This document shows, piece by piece, positions 26,214-33,976 of a DNA stretch of 64,000 nt (the stretch's first letter is position 1; every line of letters starts with the position of its first letter). Position numbers and translations under genes: made by a program. Origin of the DNA: Alistipes sp. (lineage in GTDB: Bacteria > Bacteroidota > Bacteroidia > Bacteroidales > Rikenellaceae); assembly GCA_017465575.1 (NCBI GenBank), contig JAFTVX010000033.1:1-64000 (forward strand). Direction: 5' to 3'. The notes below the pieces were generated by a model. That model was not told the DNA's origin, did not search any database, and was given only the letters and a program-made list of their open reading frames with translations.

Positions 26214-26936
26214 ATGGGATTCTTTGCAAAACTTTTTGGTGGTTCAAAGCCCACCGCCGAATACCCTTCGGATATTGTAGAAATCAATGGCAAGGAGCTA
26301 AAACTGACCTTCTTTGCCCACGCCTCGATTGCTATCGAGTATGAGGGTCGCACAATCTATGTAGACCCCGTGGTGGGCAATGCTCGCTACGAGGAGTTGC
26401 CCAAGGCCGATATGATTTTGGTTACACACTCCCACTACGACCACTTCGATATGGCGGCTATCGAGGCTGTTCAGCGCCCCGATACCCATATCTTGCTCGA
26501 TAAGACCTCGGCGGAGGGCTTCCAGGGCGACTGCTATACGATGCTTCCCGGCTCTGTTGCAGAGCCTTATGCCGATATTCGTGTCGAGGCCGTTGCTGCC
26601 TACAACACCTCGGAGAGCCAGTTGCAGTTCCACCCCAAGGAGCGTGAGGATTGTGGCTATATCCTGACTTTGGGCGATGCTGTGCGCATCTATATCTCGG
26701 GCGATACCGAGCCTACCGACGAACAGCGTGCTATCCGCAATATCGACATTGCCTTTATCTGCGTAAATCAGCCCTACACGATGAAGCCCGAGCAGGCGGT
26801 TGAGGCTGTCAAGGCGCTTCAGCCTAAGATTTACTACCCCTACCACTATGGTCAGGTCGATGAGCCTACGGATGTCGAGGCCTTGAAGAAGATGCTTGAC
26901 TCGGTGTGTGATGTTCGTATCAGACCACTCGCATAA
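26214..26936 (+). CDS. Metallo-beta-lactamase-fold hydrolase (UPF0173-like)
   Basis: 240 aa soluble MBL-fold protein. The zinc ligands are visible: HASIAIEY at the first strand, THSHYDHFD (HxHxDH), ISGDTEP and a final YPYHYGQ. This is the YtkL/UPF0173 group, whose substrates are unknown. The N-terminus (MGFFAKLFGGSK) is hydrophobic but short and not a clear signal peptide. It overlaps the start of comEC by 41 bp, suggesting coupled translation. Confidence 0.8.
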   Translation: MGFFAKLFGGSKPTAEYPSDIVEINGKELKLTFFAHASIAIEYEGRTIYVDPVVGNARYEELPKADMILVTHSHYDHFDMAAIEAVQRPDTHILLDKTSAEGFQGDCYTMLPGSVAEPYADIRVEAVAAYNTSESQLQFHPKEREDCGYILTLGDAVRIYISGDTEPTDEQRAIRNIDIAFICVNQPYTMKPEQAVEAVKALQPKIYYPYHYGQVDEPTDVEALKKMLDSVCDVRIRPLA

Positions 26937-28410
26937 ACTGCTATCGCTTAACGCATTAGGGCATCGACTGCGGTCGGTGCCTATGCTTATTATATCCCTA
27001 AGTTTCGCCCTCGGCATCGTGGTTGCCGATGGCTATTCGGTGCCTCTGTGGGCAATCTTTAGCGGCGTTATCCTCTCGGGCGTTATGGCTTGGGTTGTGC
27101 GCTCGGCTTGGCGCTGGGTCTATTGCTTTTTGGCGATTGCTCTACTTGGCTATGCCGCCTCGGTAGTGCGTGCGCCACACGCCACGGTGCCCTACGATAG
27201 TGAGAGTCAAATGGTCGCTATTGTTCGTGGCATACCCTCTCCGCGTGATGGCTATCGTGTGGCAGAGGGCAAGCTCGAGGCCTATCGTGCCGACGACGGC
27301 TGGCATAGGGTTAACGATAGGGTGCAGTTATGGCTGCGTAGCGACTCTGTTGAGGTGGGCGATAGGCTCTTGGTCTACGGCAAACTTGTTAGGCGAATGT
27401 CGCGCTACGAGGGCTACGACGAGTTGCTCTGCCGTAGAGGCTATGTGGGTGGTGTGAGTGTTGCGGAGCACAACCTCCTTAGCCTTGATAAGCACCGAGT
27501 TACAACCCTTCAACAGCGTGCAGTGTCGAAACTTGGTCGCTACTGTGGCGACTCGCTCTCACACGCCACGGTTGAGGCTATGGTGACGGGGTCGCGAAGT
27601 GGCATTTCGGCCGAACTTCGTGAGGCATATTCGCGCACAGGCCTTTCGCATATCTTGGCTGTCTCGGGTCTGCACCTTGCCGTGGTTGCCATGGCGGTGG
27701 GGTGGCTGTTGATGCCTCTCGCGCTTTTGCACCGTGGCCATCGTCTGCGTAATCTGCTCGTTATCATCGCCTTGTGGCTCTTTGCCTTCACGAGTGGCGC
27801 TTCGCCCTCGGTGTTGCGTGCCGCCACGATGTTCACGGTTGTGCAACTCGCCTACTTTACCTCGGTACGCTACGCCTCGCTTAATGCGCTGATGGCCACT
27901 ATCTTTCTGATGCTTGTCTACCGCCCTGACTACCTCTACGATTTAAGCTTCCAGCTCTCGGTCGCTGCCGTTGTGGGCATCGTTGTTTGGGCTGTGCCCA
28001 TTGTTCGTGGCTTAAGGTGTAAAGGTTATTTTGTGCGTGTCGTTTCGACGAGCTTTGCTGTGGGCATTGCCGCTACGCTCTGGACTATGCCTATTATCTC
28101 GCACTACTTTGATAATATGCCACTTATCGGTGTTATTGTTACGCCACTATTATTGCCTTTGTCGTATATTATTATAGGTTTTGGCGTTGTAGCCTTGGCT
28201 CTGCCCTCGGTTCTATCTTCCCCCTTTATTGCTGTTGCGGAGTGGGCGGCGTGGACACAAAATTGGGTGGTCGAGCTTGCCTCAAAGCCGTGGTGGGCAG
28301 GCATCGAGTACCGCTTAGATGAGGGTGCTGTGGCCGTAATTTATGCCCTCTATGCGATAATTACTTTGGTAATGTGGAGCACGGAACGAAAAAAAGTGAT
28401 AACTTTGTAG
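26896..28410 (+). CDS. comEC: ComEC/Rec2-type DNA uptake channel
   Basis: 504 aa multi-span membrane protein. The order is N-terminal helices, an OB-like domain (QMVAIVRGIPS...GDRLLVYGKLV) and the competence domain opening with TGSRSGISAELREAYSRTGLSHILAVSGLHL, the family signature. It carries single-stranded DNA across the inner membrane during transformation. The C-terminal MBL nuclease domain of some members is absent, as in many Bacteroidota. The start is uncertain: 26914 or 26983 are alternatives that shorten the overlap with the upstream gene. Confidence 0.88.
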   Translation: MTRCVMFVSDHSHKLLSLNALGHRLRSVPMLIISLSFALGIVVADGYSVPLWAIFSGVILSGVMAWVVRSAWRWVYCFLAIALLGYAASVVRAPHATVPYDSESQMVAIVRGIPSPRDGYRVAEGKLEAYRADDGWHRVNDRVQLWLRSDSVEVGDRLLVYGKLVRRMSRYEGYDELLCRRGYVGGVSVAEHNLLSLDKHRVTTLQQRAVSKLGRYCGDSLSHATVEAMVTGSRSGISAELREAYSRTGLSHILAVSGLHLAVVAMAVGWLLMPLALLHRGHRLRNLLVIIALWLFAFTSGASPSVLRAATMFTVVQLAYFTSVRYASLNALMATIFLMLVYRPDYLYDLSFQLSVAAVVGIVVWAVPIVRGLRCKGYFVRVVSTSFAVGIAATLWTMPIISHYFDNMPLIGVIVTPLLLPLSYIIIGFGVVALALPSVLSSPFIAVAEWAAWTQNWVVELASKPWWAGIEYRLDEGAVAVIYALYAIITLVMWSTERKKVITL

Positions 28411-28413
28411 TCA

Positions 28414-29571
28414 ATGACAGATATCGATATCGAAATATTGCTCTCTTCGGAGGTGCGTGAGGCTATCGAAAGCAACATCGAGCGCGACCCTGCAAGGGTG
28501 GCTCTTGATAGAGGTGTGCCCCATGCTGCGGTTGTCGCTACGCAGGTTAAGTATCTGCAACGAGCACGGCGTAAACTACCCTCGCTGTACGAGAAGCGGT
28601 GCATTATTCCGCCCCGTGCCTTCGAGCAGTCATCGAGCGAGGAGAGTGCTGAGCGTAAGGCGCTTAGTGGCGATTCGGTGCTCGACCTCACTTGTGGTCT
28701 CGGTATAGATGCTATGGCTCTTGCACGCCGTTTTCGTCGTGTTGTAGCGTTGGAGCGTGATGCGGTGTTGGCCGATGTCGTAAGGGCAAATTTGCGCCTC
28801 TTGGGCATCGAGAATGTCGAGGTCGTTACCGTCTCAGCCGAGGAGTATGTGGCGACTGCGGAGGAGCACTTCGACTGGGTCTTTGCCGACCCCGACCGCC
28901 GAAGCGATACAGGGCGTAAGATGGTATGTATGGAGGATTGCTCGCCCAATATCATCGCCTTGATGCCCCGCCTTCGTGAGATTTCCGACCGACAAGCTAT
29001 CAAACTATCGCCGATGTTCGACTGCGAGGAGGCCTTTCGTCTATTGTCGCCTTCGGAGGTCGAGGTGGTATCTATCGCTGGCGAGTGCAAGGAGCTAAAT
29101 ATCTATACCCGAAGTGAGCGCGATATGTTGCGTATTGCCATTATCGGTCGTGGCGAGTGGTTGTTCGACCCCTCGGCGATGCACGCCGAGCCTACACCTA
29201 CGCCCTTCGACCCCTCGGCATATCGCTATATGATAATCCCCGATGTGGCGTTGCAGAAGTCGCGTGTTGCCATAGCCGCCTTTGCCCCGTCGGCATCGAT
29301 ATGGTCTAATAACGGCTACGCCTTTGCCACGGAGATGCCCTCGGAGCCTATCGCTGGGCGTGTTTATGCCATCGAGAGCATCGACCGCTATCGCCCCAAG
29401 GAGCTGAAACGCCAACTTAAAGGTATTGGTGTCGAGTTGCTCAAGCGCGATACCTTGCTCTCTATCGAGGCGGTACGCCGACAGCTCGCTCTGCGTGCAG
29501 GAAACGAACGAGTGTTGGCCCTTACGACCATTGAGGGTGAAAACTGGGTAATTGCGTTAAAACCAATATGA
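28414..29571 (+). CDS. SAM-dependent methyltransferase with THUMP-like C-terminal domain
   Basis: 385 aa. The Rossmann methyltransferase core has LDLTCGLGIDAMALARRF (motif I), VVALERDAVLADVVRANLR and FADPDRRSD (motif IV). The C-terminal about 80 residues match the THUMP-like domain found after such cores in Bacteroidota (RVYAIESIDRYRPKELKRQL, LLKRDTLLSIE). RNA is the likely substrate, but the target is unknown. It follows comEC by 3 bp. Confidence 0.8.
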   Translation: MTDIDIEILLSSEVREAIESNIERDPARVALDRGVPHAAVVATQVKYLQRARRKLPSLYEKRCIIPPRAFEQSSSEESAERKALSGDSVLDLTCGLGIDAMALARRFRRVVALERDAVLADVVRANLRLLGIENVEVVTVSAEEYVATAEEHFDWVFADPDRRSDTGRKMVCMEDCSPNIIALMPRLREISDRQAIKLSPMFDCEEAFRLLSPSEVEVVSIAGECKELNIYTRSERDMLRIAIIGRGEWLFDPSAMHAEPTPTPFDPSAYRYMIIPDVALQKSRVAIAAFAPSASIWSNNGYAFATEMPSEPIAGRVYAIESIDRYRPKELKRQLKGIGVELLKRDTLLSIEAVRRQLALRAGNERVLALTTIEGENWVIALKPI

Positions 29572-29572
29572 T

Positions 29573-31273
29573 ATGAAACTTTTTGAGCGCATTAACGACA
29601 TTATACACAACACCCTCTTGCGTGTTGATAACCTTAGTGGCTCGCGCCTATACCTTGCGCAGAGCTACCGTCTGCTCTACTATACGGTGCGTGGCGTAAA
29701 CCTACACCGCACCTTTGTCGAGAGCGCTGCGCTAACACTCTATACGATGTTTGCGTTGGTGCCTTTGTTGGCTCTCGTTCTGCTTATCCTTGGTCGCTTG
29801 GGGTCGTTACAGCCCGCTATCGACTCGCTATATGTAGCCTTTGCCGAGTGGTCGTCGCTGTTGGATAAGGTTTTAGATACTGCCCGTGCTGCTGCCAACA
29901 ACCTCCCCAACGGCATCTTTGCAATTATCGGTGTGGGCACCCTGCTTTGGGCTATCTTTGCCGTCTTTAAGTCTGTTGAGGAGTCGTTCAACCATATCTG
30001 GGGCATCCGCCGTACTCGCCGTTTTTGGAAGCGATACCTTGCCTACCTTATTATTGCTATCATCGTGCCGGCGTTGTGGGGCTTGTCGACATCGTTTACC
30101 CTCGACCTCTTTCGCTTTATCGGTCTTACGGGGAATATGAGTGTCGCTGTCGAGCGCCTTATCTCGGTGGCTATCACCTCGTTGGGCGCTACGCTGCTCT
30201 ATAAATATCTGCCCTATACCCCCGTTGCTTGGCGCAATGCTTGGCGTGCGGGCATCATAGCAGGCGTATTGCTGATGCTATGGCAGTGGGGCTATGTCTA
30301 TGTGCAGGGCTATATGACATCGTACAACACGATATATGGTAGTTTTGCCGCTATTCCGCTGTTTATCATCTGGTTGCAGTGGTCGTGGAATATCATCTTG
30401 TTTGGTTGCGAACTCTCGTTTGCGTGGCAGAACTCGTTGCGCTACGAGCTTATCGACCGTCGTCGCCTGCGCCCCACCTATCACGGTGGCGAGCGTGAGA
30501 GTGTCGTGGTCATCGGCTCGGGAAATGTTGCCGAGTGCTTCGCTATTGCCTTAGCCGAGAACGAGGCTATCGACCTACGACAGATATATGCCCGTAACCC
30601 CTTGCGTGGCAGGGCTGTGGCTACTGCTGCCGCAACATCGTGGACCGATAACCCCGAGGAGTTGGCCGATGCCGATATCTATATCATCGCCGTTAGCGAC
30701 AAGGCTGTCGAGAGTGTCGCTTCGTCGCTCAAATTCCCCGACGATGCCATCGTGGTACATACCGCAGGCAGTGTGCCTATGAGCGCTATCCGTGGCCGTG
30801 AGGGTCGCCGAGGCATCCTCTACGCCTTGCAGAGCTTTAGCGCGGGTAGACATATTTCGCTTAGCGATGTGCCTATCTTCGTCGAGGCGGATAACGACGA
30901 TGTGCGCGATATGCTCCTCTCGTTTGCTCGCAAACTATCCACCGAGGTCGACTATGCCGATTCGGAGCGTAGGCGCACCATACACCTTGCCGGTGTCTTT
31001 GTCAACAACTTCGCCAACCACCTCTTCGCCCTCGGTGCCGATATCGTCGAGGACGAGGGTATGCGCTACGATATCCTGAAACCTCTAATCCGCGAGACGG
31101 CCGACAAGGCAACCTCGGTCGATGAGCCTTCGAAGGTGCAGACAGGCCCTGCGGTGCGTGGCGATAAGGTGGTGACCGACAAGCATATAGCGATGCTCGC
31201 AAAGGAGCAGCGCCGACAGAATATTTATAAAGAAATCACTAATAGTATATGGGAAACTTCAAAGAAGATATAG
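29573..31273 (+). CDS. Fusion of YihY-family membrane protein and DUF2520 Rossmann dehydrogenase-like protein
   Basis: 566 aa. Residues 1 to about 300 are a YihY/BrkB-type (UPF0761) membrane protein with six helices and the SFNHIWGI and YGSFAAIPLFIIWLQWSW motifs. From about 305 on, with only a short linker, a cytosolic NAD(P)-binding fold starts (VVVIGSGNVAECFAIAL) and runs into the C-terminal DUF2520 helical domain (HLAGVFVNNFANHLFALG). The reading frame is continuous through 1.7 kb, so this is a true fusion. DUF2520 genes are commonly found next to KdsC-like phosphatase genes, as here, where the next gene overlaps by 25 bp. Confidence 0.82.
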   Translation: MKLFERINDIIHNTLLRVDNLSGSRLYLAQSYRLLYYTVRGVNLHRTFVESAALTLYTMFALVPLLALVLLILGRLGSLQPAIDSLYVAFAEWSSLLDKVLDTARAAANNLPNGIFAIIGVGTLLWAIFAVFKSVEESFNHIWGIRRTRRFWKRYLAYLIIAIIVPALWGLSTSFTLDLFRFIGLTGNMSVAVERLISVAITSLGATLLYKYLPYTPVAWRNAWRAGIIAGVLLMLWQWGYVYVQGYMTSYNTIYGSFAAIPLFIIWLQWSWNIILFGCELSFAWQNSLRYELIDRRRLRPTYHGGERESVVVIGSGNVAECFAIALAENEAIDLRQIYARNPLRGRAVATAAATSWTDNPEELADADIYIIAVSDKAVESVASSLKFPDDAIVVHTAGSVPMSAIRGREGRRGILYALQSFSAGRHISLSDVPIFVEADNDDVRDMLLSFARKLSTEVDYADSERRRTIHLAGVFVNNFANHLFALGADIVEDEGMRYDILKPLIRETADKATSVDEPSKVQTGPAVRGDKVVTDKHIAMLAKEQRRQNIYKEITNSIWETSKKI

Positions 31274-31800
31274 CGTTAGTCGAGGCCATTGTCCTCGATG
31301 TTGATGGCGTGATGACCGATGGTGGCATTATCCCCACCCCCGATGGCGACTTTATCCGTCGCTACGATGCCAAAGATGGCTATGCCATAGCCTCGGCACT
31401 CCGCGAGGGCCTCAAGGTATTCGTTATCTCGGGTGGCCGTGGTCGTATGTTGGAGAACCGCCTCACGATGCTCGGCGTAACACGCATGTATCTCAACTGC
31501 ATGGATAAGGTGGCGACAATCAACGAGATAATCGCCGAGTACGACCTGCGCCCCGAGCAACTTCTCTATATGGGTGATGATATCCCCGACCTTGAATGTA
31601 TGCGCATTGTGGGTGTCCCCGTATGCCCTGCCGATGCCGTGATGGAGGTTATCGAGGCCTCACGCTATGTATCCGAGTTTAATGGTGGCCATGGCGCAGT
31701 AAGAGATATCGTCGAGCAGGTGATGCGAGCCAAGGGTATATGGGCGAGAAATCTAAAAGGCGTCCTTGGCCTTTCTTGTGAAATTTCTTGTGATAAGTAG
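31249..31800 (+). CDS. kdsC: KdsC-like HAD phosphatase
   Basis: 183 aa. Catalytic DVDGVMTDGG, motif II VISGG and motif IV GDDIPDLECM mark the KDO-8-phosphate phosphatase group of HAD enzymes, which makes KDO for lipid A-core. No other KDO gene is adjacent, so a related sugar phosphate is possible. The start overlaps the fusion gene. The C-terminus runs into the outer arm of a palindromic element, so the last residues (SCDK) and the TAG stop are encoded by the element; the C-terminus is therefore likely altered relative to relatives. Confidence 0.82.
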   Translation: MGNFKEDIALVEAIVLDVDGVMTDGGIIPTPDGDFIRRYDAKDGYAIASALREGLKVFVISGGRGRMLENRLTMLGVTRMYLNCMDKVATINEIIAEYDLRPEQLLYMGDDIPDLECMRIVGVPVCPADAVMEVIEASRYVSEFNGGHGAVRDIVEQVMRAKGIWARNLKGVLGLSCEISCDK

Positions 31801-31910
31801 CATCCTTCGGCCCATCCCCAAAATGCCGTCAATGAGCAGTACGCCCAAGTACAGCCCATCGACGGCATTTTTGCGATAGACCAAATTATGCTACTTCTGA
31901 CAAGAAATTA
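31782..31910. repeat. Type I nested palindrome, copy at the kdsC stop
   Basis: 129 bp. Outer arms AATTTCTTGTGATAAG plus TAGCAT (31782-31803), paired with ATGCTA plus CTTCTGACAAGAAATT (31888-31909). Inner arms AAATGCCGTC (31821-31830) and GACGGCATTT (31861-31870), loop with GTACGCCCAAGTAC. Compare the copy at 51948-52074: frame and loop conserved, stem blocks different but still pairing. Confidence 0.85.
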
Positions 31911-31912
31911 GG

Positions 31913-32040
31913 CTCTTTGCCGTGAAAAGCCGCAATCTGCGGCACCAAACTTAACTCCCCGAATGGGAAATACGCCAAGTATGTCCCATCCGAGGAGTTT
32001 TCATTTGGCACCACATCTCACGACTTTTGACGACAAAGAG
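31913..32040. repeat. Type II nested palindrome, copy 1
   Basis: 128 bp. Outermost arms CTCTTTG (31913-31919) and CAAAGAG (32034-32040). Frame arms GTGAAAAGCCGCAATCTGCG... and ...CATCTCACGACTTTTGAC. Inner arms AACTCC (31953-31958) and GGAGTT (31994-31999) around AATGGGAAATACGCCAAG and TATGTCCCAT. It directly follows a type I copy. A second copy is at 55908-56034. Confidence 0.85.
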
Positions 32041-32243
32041 TGCTGGCTGGGAGGTGGTCGGTTGCGCTCCGTTGGAGCGCCTGCTAAAGCAGAGGGGTCT
32101 GAGTGGTCTAAGGGGTCTGAGTGGTTGCGCTTGTTTCAAGCGCTGGCTACGCCTCCCCCCTTGGAACCCTTTTACCCCTTTTGTCCCTTGGGGCTATTGC
32201 CCGCAGGCGTTCCGCCTGCAATCTCTTTGCTCTTTGCTCATTC

Positions 32244-32350
32244 TAATAACTAACAACTAATAACTAAAAACTCTCCTGACAATGGGTTACAATGTTTTTT
32301 CAGCGGAAGTGTCTAATAACTAACAACTAATAACTAAAAACTAACAACTC
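32244..32350. repeat. Dispersed AT-rich intergenic repeat, copy 2
   Basis: TAATAACTAACAACTAATAA-type runs on both sides of a core GGGTTACAATGTTTTTTCAGCGGAA, the same organisation as at 13723-13843 and 59421-59541. Confidence 0.75.
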
Positions 32351-32360
32351 TCAAAAACAC

Positions 32361-32393
32361 CAAGCACCCGACCCACTGGTCGAGTGCTTGTTT
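32361..32393 (+). terminator. Possible terminator of the comEC-kdsC operon
   Basis: Stem CAAGCAC-CGAC and GTCG-GTGCTTG (one mismatch) followed by only TTTG. The T run is weak and the distance from kdsC is about 560 bases, so this call is tentative. Confidence 0.4.
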
Positions 32394-32583
32394 GCTCCTA
32401 AGAGCCACCCAATAAAAACTAAAAAGATTGTACTATTAACATTTGGTCGTTCGCCGACCGATCTACAACGAGGCTCGATATGGCTTATTGTTCGCCTCGT
32501 TTGTTACTGTTTCCGAGTGCAAAGATGGGGGATTTTTCCTACGCCCACAATCGCTAAATATAGGTAAATCGACCTTTTCTCAC

Positions 32584-32599
32584 TCCCCGATATAGGGGA
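32584..32599. promoter_or_regulatory. Palindromic operator candidate upstream of the hemerythrin gene
   Basis: TCCCCGATATAGGGGA has perfect 5-bp arms and lies about 25 bases upstream of the TATCTTTG box, where an activator would bind. CACAATC at 32551 and GATTGTG at 32598 form a second, wider inverted pair around it. Confidence 0.5.
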
Positions 32600-32623
32600 T
32601 TGTGATTTTTCGAAAATTATTCT

Positions 32624-32631
32624 TATCTTTG
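32624..32631 (+). promoter_or_regulatory. Promoter of the hemerythrin-LuxR operon
   Basis: TATCTTTG matches the -7 consensus, 62 bases before the hemerythrin ATG. No clear TTTG at -33, which fits dependence on an activator. Confidence 0.6.
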
Positions 32632-32693
32632 TATTCATAAAGATACTCCAATAGCGTATCAAATGTTGTATTAAGCAAAACCGTTGATTATCA

Positions 32694-33401
32694 ATGAATA
32701 AGATATATGGCTTGCAGGGCGCACCCTTGCTCTCGCCCGAGATGAAGATTTTCGAACTTATCGAGACCGACCCGTCGCTTGTCTCGGTATTTCAGCGACT
32801 CAACATATCGCTACCGTTTGGCGATATGTCGATTGATGAGATGTGCAAGCGTGATGGCTACTCTTGCACGATGTTCCTTATGCTCTGCAATATGCACATA
32901 TCGCCCGCCTATAGGGTCGATTCAGGGCTTCTTACGCGCGATATGTTGCCCGAGTTGGTGGGCTATCTGCGTGCCTCGCACCGCTACTATATCGGCTATA
33001 TGTTGCCCCATGTGGCGAGCCACCTCGACGATATTCTCTCGCACTGCGACAACCTCTCGCGTAGCCTCTTTAGTCGCTTCTACAACGACTATATGGCATT
33101 CCTCGGCGACCACTTCCGCGAGGAGGAGAGCGAGATATTTGCCATAGTCGAGGGTGCGGAGAATAGCCTCGCAACAGATATTGGTCGCCTCGAAGCGCCT
33201 CACGGCGATATCGACGACCGCACCAACGACCTCGCCTCGTTAGTTATCAAGTCGTTGCCCGAGGCTGTGCCCACAACACTGCGCTGTGCGATGCTCAAAG
33301 ATATATACGCCTTGCGTGACGACCTTCGTGTGCATAGCCGTATCGAGATGCACCTCTTGCGACCCCTTGTCGAGAAGTTCCTTAAAACCGAAGAGCAATG
33401 A
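32694..33401 (+). CDS. Hemerythrin-domain protein (RIC/YtfE-like)
   Basis: 235 aa soluble protein. Residues of about 15-70 resemble the N-terminal domain of the RIC/ScdA di-iron repair proteins. From about 90 on it is a four-helix hemerythrin domain with iron ligands spaced over SHRYYIGYMLPHVASHLDDI, LGDHFREEESEIF and HSRIEMHLL. RIC proteins act in repair of iron-sulfur clusters after nitrosative or oxidative stress. It overlaps the LuxR-type regulator gene by 4 bp, so the two are co-expressed; a palindromic operator candidate precedes the promoter. Confidence 0.82.
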   Translation: MNKIYGLQGAPLLSPEMKIFELIETDPSLVSVFQRLNISLPFGDMSIDEMCKRDGYSCTMFLMLCNMHISPAYRVDSGLLTRDMLPELVGYLRASHRYYIGYMLPHVASHLDDILSHCDNLSRSLFSRFYNDYMAFLGDHFREEESEIFAIVEGAENSLATDIGRLEAPHGDIDDRTNDLASLVIKSLPEAVPTTLRCAMLKDIYALRDDLRVHSRIEMHLLRPLVEKFLKTEEQ

Positions 33402-33964
33402 GACGATACCGTGTAGCCATTGTCGAGCCTTCGGCAATCGTTGCTGAGGGTGTTGGGGTGCTGTTGCGTGCCTCGGGCGATATCGATGTTATCGCCGCCT
33501 ACGCTACGCCCTCGGAGTTGCAGCGCTTGCGCGCTCACGATGTCGATGTTGTGGTGGCATCGTTGGCGTTTGCGCGTGATATCGACCTACTGCGCTTGGG
33601 TGGCGAAACGCCTGTTGTGGGCATCCAAAGCTCGTTGGCAGATGTCGATACCTTGCGTCGTTTCTCGGCTGTCGTAAACCTTTATAGCACCGATTCGGAG
33701 CTTCAGCAGAGTGTGCGTGATGTTGTCGATGCCCCCGTTGCGGAGCATAGCCACACTGAGAGCCACGAACTCTCGGAGCGTGAGCGCGATGTTTTAGTCT
33801 TGGTGGCGCGTGGTCTAACGAACAAGGAGATTGCCTCGGAGCTCAATATCTCACCCCATACCGTGATGTCGCACCGCAAGAATATCGCCCATAAGACAGG
33901 TATCCGCTCTGTTGCGGGTCTTACGGTATATGCGGTACTTAATAAACTGATTGATAGCGAATAA
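33398..33964 (+). CDS. LuxR-type regulator with receiver-like domain lacking the phosphoacceptor Asp
   Basis: 188 aa. The C-terminus is a clear LuxR/GerE HTH (LSERERDVLVLVARGLTNKEIASELNISPHTV in pieces, about residues 125-180). The N-terminal about 110 residues are receiver-like in layout, but the acidic pair reads VEPS rather than VDD and the phosphorylation site reads VVASLAF, with Ala at residue 54 where Asp is expected. It is therefore unlikely to be phosphorylated and may respond by another route, perhaps through the hemerythrin partner encoded just upstream. Confidence 0.8.
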   Translation: MRRYRVAIVEPSAIVAEGVGVLLRASGDIDVIAAYATPSELQRLRAHDVDVVVASLAFARDIDLLRLGGETPVVGIQSSLADVDTLRRFSAVVNLYSTDSELQQSVRDVVDAPVAEHSHTESHELSERERDVLVLVARGLTNKEIASELNISPHTVMSHRKNIAHKTGIRSVAGLTVYAVLNKLIDSE

Positions 33965-33976
33965 AACTAAAAAGAT

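Larger units (their letters stand above)
32041..32580. other. Repeat-rich gene-free stretch
   Basis: No gene. It contains GTGCTGGCTGG (also, inverted, beside the type I copies at 51.9 and 55.6 kb), three 17-nt hairpins with 7-bp stems (32064-32080, 32127-32143, 32203-32219), a dispersed AT-rich repeat (32244-32350), a hairpin with a short T run (32361-32393) and a further GAGGC/GCCTC inverted pair near 32470-32500. Confidence 0.7.

Noticed and set aside
31782-32040. Integron cassette attC sites
   Set aside because: Length and position after stop codons are similar, but the RYYYAAC/GTTRRRY core boxes are not in the expected places and no integron integrase gene is present.
31963-32260. Two overlapping plus-strand frames of 77 and 96 residues in the repeat-rich gap
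   Set aside because: They are translations of the palindromic elements and 17-nt hairpins; Pro/Leu-rich composition without domain features.
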